DNA from: Diaporthe sp. PMI_573
Taxonomy: Eukaryota > Ascomycota > Sordariomycetes > Diaporthales > Diaporthaceae
Direction of reading: 5' to 3'
Assembly: GCA_021399435.1 (NCBI GenBank)
Contig: JAJTUP010000003.1
Location: forward strand, 1,054,001 to 1,118,000
Length of the DNA: 64,000 bases
The number at the start of each line of letters is the position of its first letter. Position 1 is the stretch's first letter. The notes below the pieces were generated by a model. That model saw only the letters and a program-made list of their open reading frames with translations. It had not been told where the DNA came from and ran no database searches. A program made the translations under genes and the position numbers. Positions 60,345 through 64,000 of this stretch are shown here, piece after piece.

Positions 60345-60776
60345 TGCCGCCCTCTCTGCCACCCTCCCCCCCTCTTCTAACCTCTCCTCCCCCTCCTACC
60401 CTCTGCCTCCCTCTCTACCCTCTCCTCCCCCTCCTACCCTCTGCCTCCCTCTCTACCCCCTGCCCCCTCCTATCCTCTCCTCCCCCTCCTCCCCTCTCCT
60501 CCCTCTCCTATCCTCTCCTATCCTCTCCTATCCTCTCCTATCCTCCTATCCTCTCCTATCCTCTCTATCCTCTCCTATCCTCTCCTATCCTCTCCTATCC
60601 TCTCCTATCCTCTCCTATCCTCTCCTATCCTCTCCTATCCTCTCCTATCCTCTCCTATCCTCTCCTATCCTCTCCTATCCTCTCCTATCCTCTCCTATCC
60701 TCTCCTATCCTCTCCTATCCTCTCCTATCCTCTCCTATCCTCTCCTATCCTCTCCTATCCTCTCCTATCCTCTCCT
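60345..60776. repeat. Pyrimidine-rich tract with 10-bp minisatellite (TCCTATCCTC)n
   Basis: First about 160 bp of irregular CTCCC/CCTACC units, then roughly 25 nearly perfect copies of a 10-bp unit up to 60776. Only C and T with a periodic A on the plus strand. It ends sharply at AT-rich DNA. Confidence 0.95.
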
Positions 60777-60869
60777 TATTTAAGCCCTCTTTTATTCTTC
60801 ATACTAATACCTTCCTATATGCCACTACCTACTCTATAATTGAGACGGATCTATCAACTGCTTGCATAA

Positions 60870-60914
60870 TAGACCGCTCGGCCAAAAGACCAGAATTCTA
60901 AGTCGAAGACTTAG
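60870..60914. other. tRNA-Leu-like fragment and hairpin
   Basis: Fifteen bases (60870-60884) are identical to the D-arm (A box) region of the tRNA-Leu at 8193-8207, same orientation. Beyond it no tRNA structure follows. Immediately next is TCTAAGTC-GAA-GACTTAGA (60896-60914), a perfect 8-bp hairpin. Possibly a SINE head or tRNA relic. Confidence 0.35.
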
Positions 60915-61659
60915 ATCCCAAGCAGTATATAAGCCCGTACCGTCACAATAATTAGCTCTAAGGAGGTGGTAGCTTCCTGCTATTAACCCTGAGCCATAGG
61001 ATTTCCCTTACCCCGTCCATACCCTCCACCAACCTGACCACTACCTCAACTTCCTTGTACGAGCACACAGCCGGTGCGTGGGGTGTCGTGTTTCATGCAC
61101 ACCACACGCCAGTTGCGCGCTGAGGATGCAGGTCACCGGGGCTGTATGCAGGAGGAGTTCTGACAGGTGTGGTGTGGTGACACCAGTGAAGCTGTGACAA
61201 GGCCTTTATAGGTGCAGTGCAGAAGTTCCGGTTTCCCGCATGCATGCAACACGACCAAAGGAGCACTTCAACACCGGACGGGTCAACGTCTGTCCTTGTT
61301 TCTTGAGGTCGTCAAGGCTTGGATAATCTCCCTTGGACACGGTTGACATTGAGAGGTAGACTGCACACAAAAGTTTTAGCTATTCATAGTGAGAGAAATG
61401 AGAAAAATTCCCAGCTTCCTGAAACTTTGATCAGCCCGAGGTGGGGCTAGAGAAAGATCTCATGACTGTAAAAGCAAGCTGGCTTATACCTATCTGTTCC
61501 CGAAGACCTCGTTTCGTATTTCCGACAGTAGTTTAAAGCCCAACCTAGTTGTAAGCCAGGAAGGTCAGAATGTGATTGAAAATGCGCACTTTGTTTCCGA
61601 AATCAATCAGCAACACCCGAGGGGGACGGCACGCATCCGACGTCCCATCCCGCCCAAAA

Positions 61660-63248
61660 TTACTCCCTCTCCGCAATTTCCTCAAACGCCGCATCCACGG
61701 CGTCTGCAAGCCTCTTGACCATGATGTCGATCAGCAGCGTATCAACATTATACGCCGGCATGATCATGACATGGTCACCCCTCTTGTTGCCAGCACAGCC
61801 CTGGCCATAGTAGATCATCATAGACCCGCCATTCCCGCCTTCTATCGCTTTCTCGTGCACCAGCTTCGCGACCATCAGTGTAGTGTTGAACGGCTCCTTG
61901 GTTTCCCTGTCCCGTACGAACTCAACACCCCAGAAGAGGCCCCTGCCGCGCACATTACCGACATGCGGGTGGTTCCCAAGCCGAAGCCGTAGCGCCGCCC
62001 CGAGGTAGGAGCCCCGGTCATGGGCGTTGGCCACAAGACCATCCCGCTCAATGATTCCCTGCACGGCGAGAGCAGCAGCAGACACGACCGCGTGGTTACC
62101 GAAGGTGTGGCCATGCGTGAAGGTAGTCCCGGCATCGCCCATGGCACTGACGACGCGCTCGCCTGCCAGGACCGCTGAGCAAGCCTGATAACCGCCAGCA
62201 AGACCCTTTCCAACGCACTGTATGTCCGGCACGACGTCCTCTTGTTCCCACGCGTGCAGAGTGCCAGTGCGACCCATGCCGCACATAACCTCGTCGAGAA
62301 TAAGGAGCGCCCCGTGTTGCTCGCATATCGCCTTCATGGCCCTAAAGTACCCCGGTGTTGCTGTCATGCAGCCGAGTGCTGCGCCCACGACCGGCTCCGC
62401 TATGAAGGCCGCGATGCTGCCAGGACCGGCGGCCTGGAAGACAGCTTCCAGCTCGGCGGCCTTCCGTGCCACGAACGCCGCGTCGGACTCGCCAGGAAGC
62501 TGTTGCCGGTAGGCATTACAGGCTGGGATACGGTGGATGTTCGGCAGGAGGATGTCCTCAAAGTTGGCTCGTCTTGCTCGGTGGCCGGAGACAGACAAGG
62601 AGCCAATAGTAATTCCGTGGTACGAGTCCTCGCGAGCGATGTATGAAATACGCTGGGGCTCGCCCTTCCACACGAAGTACTCGCGAGCTAGTTTGAGGGC
62701 TGCCTCTACGGCCTCGGAGCCTGGCAGGGAATGGTCTTAGTTCCAAGTTTATGAAATGGGTAGAAGAGCTATCACGCACCAGAAGACTGAAGCCAGACCT
62801 TGGTCATCTTGCGCCCGGTGCTTTGGATTAGCCAAGCCTGAAGGTCGATAGTGCTCTGGTTGTCGAAGAAAGCCCATGGAATGTATGTAAGATTGCTGGC
62901 TTCTGCGTTCATTGCTGAGAGGACTTCCAGGTTCCCGTGCCCTATACACGTAACGCCTGCCCCGCCGCAGGCGTCAAGGACCTGACGCCCATCACGAAGT
63001 TGGAGATAGTGGCCTTGGCTTCTTACTACGACAGGCAAACCGGTACTAGCCGTTATGCTTCTCGGAATTGTTGAGGCCTCAGACTTGATCCCGTTGCTCA
63101 TCGGTTCTCCACCAGTGCCACTATGAGAGCACGTTCCGAGTCTGGCGTTTGGCGGCATATCCTCACGCTGCTTAACAATGGGTGCAGTTGCTGACGAGTC
63201 ACTCGACCGTTGGTGATCGTTCTTGCAAGGGGCTTTTACTGAATGCAT
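61660..63248 (-). CDS. Class III PLP-dependent aminotransferase
   Basis: Two exons: 63248-62780 and 62720-61660, joined over a 59-bp intron (GTGCGT donor, GCCAG acceptor), giving 509 residues from the ATG at 63248; the open frame upstream lacks another ATG. A later start (Met about residue 40 or 60) is possible, since the first 65 residues are unlike family members. Fold type I features: SSGSEAVEAALKLARE near 154-170, DSYHGITIGSLS, IAEPVVGA, the cofactor-contacting ILDEVMCGMGRTG (Asp 299), and Schiff-base Lys 328 in CVGKGLAGG. Close to omega-amino-acid:pyruvate or DAPA/GABA-type aminotransferases; substrate cannot be fixed. No cluster partners are visible. The N-terminal extension might direct it to an organelle, but the evidence is weak. 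Confidence 0.9.
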
Positions 63249-64000
63249 GCTGTGAGTGAGCAGGGAAGTATTGTGAATAGCAAGCGTTGAGGCAACGATT
63301 ATGAGCGGGGGCGCCAGCAAATTAGTTATGAAGGGTGATTTGGATTGAATCAACCATCGGTCCAAAGGACTTTATACCATTACCACAGGTACCTCCCCCT
63401 GAGCAGCTATGCATATAGATATAGGAAACCCCCAGCAATCAATGTCACTACTGCAATGCGCCTTTTGCCGGCAAATGCCGGAGCAATGAAAGGACCGCAA
63501 ATTATATCAAGAACATGTGGTCGACCAGCGCGGAGACGACACATTTCATTCATGGAAAGCAAGCAAGGATGTCGTCAGCGGGACGTAGATGAGTAGGTAA
63601 CCAAGCAAAGCAAGGGCAGTCAGGGCAGTGGGCGGCTGGGTGCGTGGAGCTGGGCCATAGATCGTGATGGGATATGTAGTGGTGCTTGTAGGACACCAAG
63701 GTGAGTGCCCGCATACACAACTACCGTATCCGCGCCAACGGCAGCCCACGCCCGTCGATTCACGAAACACTCCCTTGTGGGCGTCCTACCAGCCTACTTG
63801 TAACCGTCCGGGGGCCCGCAACACTTTCCCATCTGGCCGCAGCATCTGGCGCCCCTTGCCAGGCAAGGTTGAACGAATGTAACCCCCTCGCGACGCAGCA
63901 GCCAAGTAGAAGGCTGGTGGTGTGGTGGACGAATGGGTGCTCTAGATTGCAAACGCCGCCCCCACAGAGCAAGCTGGCCCTCTTCCTCTCCTCGTGGCAG
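63249..64000. other. Intergenic region at the window end
   Basis: About 750 bp upstream of the aminotransferase. No supportable gene. Its first part should be that gene's promoter. Confidence 0.5.

Larger units (their letters stand above)
60280..61659. other. Intergenic region with minisatellite and tRNA-like relic
   Basis: About 1.4 kb between the stop codons of DML1 (+) and the aminotransferase (-). Contains a pyrimidine-rich tract and 10-bp minisatellite (60345-60776), a fragment resembling the 5' part of tRNA-Leu (60870-60884) and a hairpin (60896-60914). No protein-coding frame supported. Confidence 0.55.

Noticed and set aside
60500..60776. Regular repeats as a possible CRISPR array
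   Set aside because: Units are 10 bp with no spacers; a minisatellite in a eukaryote.

Overview
This window looks like nuclear DNA of a filamentous ascomycete, most likely a Sordariomycete. Genes are interrupted by short introns (50-110 bp) with fungal branch sites, coding DNA is GC-rich, and the proteins are standard ascomycete families: an NmrA-like pair, a Zn2Cys6 regulator, a TALE homeobox protein, Dml1, Pbn1 and Snd2. I joined exons by hand from reading frame plus splice signals. All models are predictions.

Layout. 1-6.7 kb: SND2 (+), a DUF3605 protein (-), and two NmrA-like Rossmann proteins in tandem (-). 6.7-12.1 kb: an AT-richer accessory stretch with a tRNA-Leu(CAA) and a heavily disrupted pseudogene whose stops look like CpA-to-TpA (RIP-type) damage. 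12.1-19.7 kb: cytochrome b5 reductase (+) converging on PBN1 (-), then a 1014-residue protein combining a caspase-like fold, a homeodomain and an inactive rhodanese/CDC25-like domain. 19.7-46.1 kb: a gene-poor interval of about 26 kb whose only confident gene is a TALE homeobox gene (36.3-37.7 kb). The flanks are rich in microsatellites and in the hexamer TGACAG/CTGTCA, the known core site of TALE homeodomains. 46.1-63.3 kb: a Zn2Cys6 factor, a septin-like GTPase with a C-terminal membrane segment and a GC-AG intron, nuclear poly(A) polymerase, an AhpC/TSA-like protein with a long acidic Pro-Glu-rich repeat tail, DML1 (with a MITE-like inverted repeat in its promoter and a 10-bp minisatellite downstream), and a class III aminotransferase.

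There is no operon logic, as expected for a fungus. Most genes are unrelated housekeeping functions: ER targeting and GPI anchoring (Snd2, Pbn1), mRNA 3' processing (Pap1), mitochondrial inheritance (Dml1), redox metabolism. The most interesting parts are the regulatory landscape around the TALE gene, the caspase-homeodomain-rhodanese fusion, and the decayed gene next to the tRNA.
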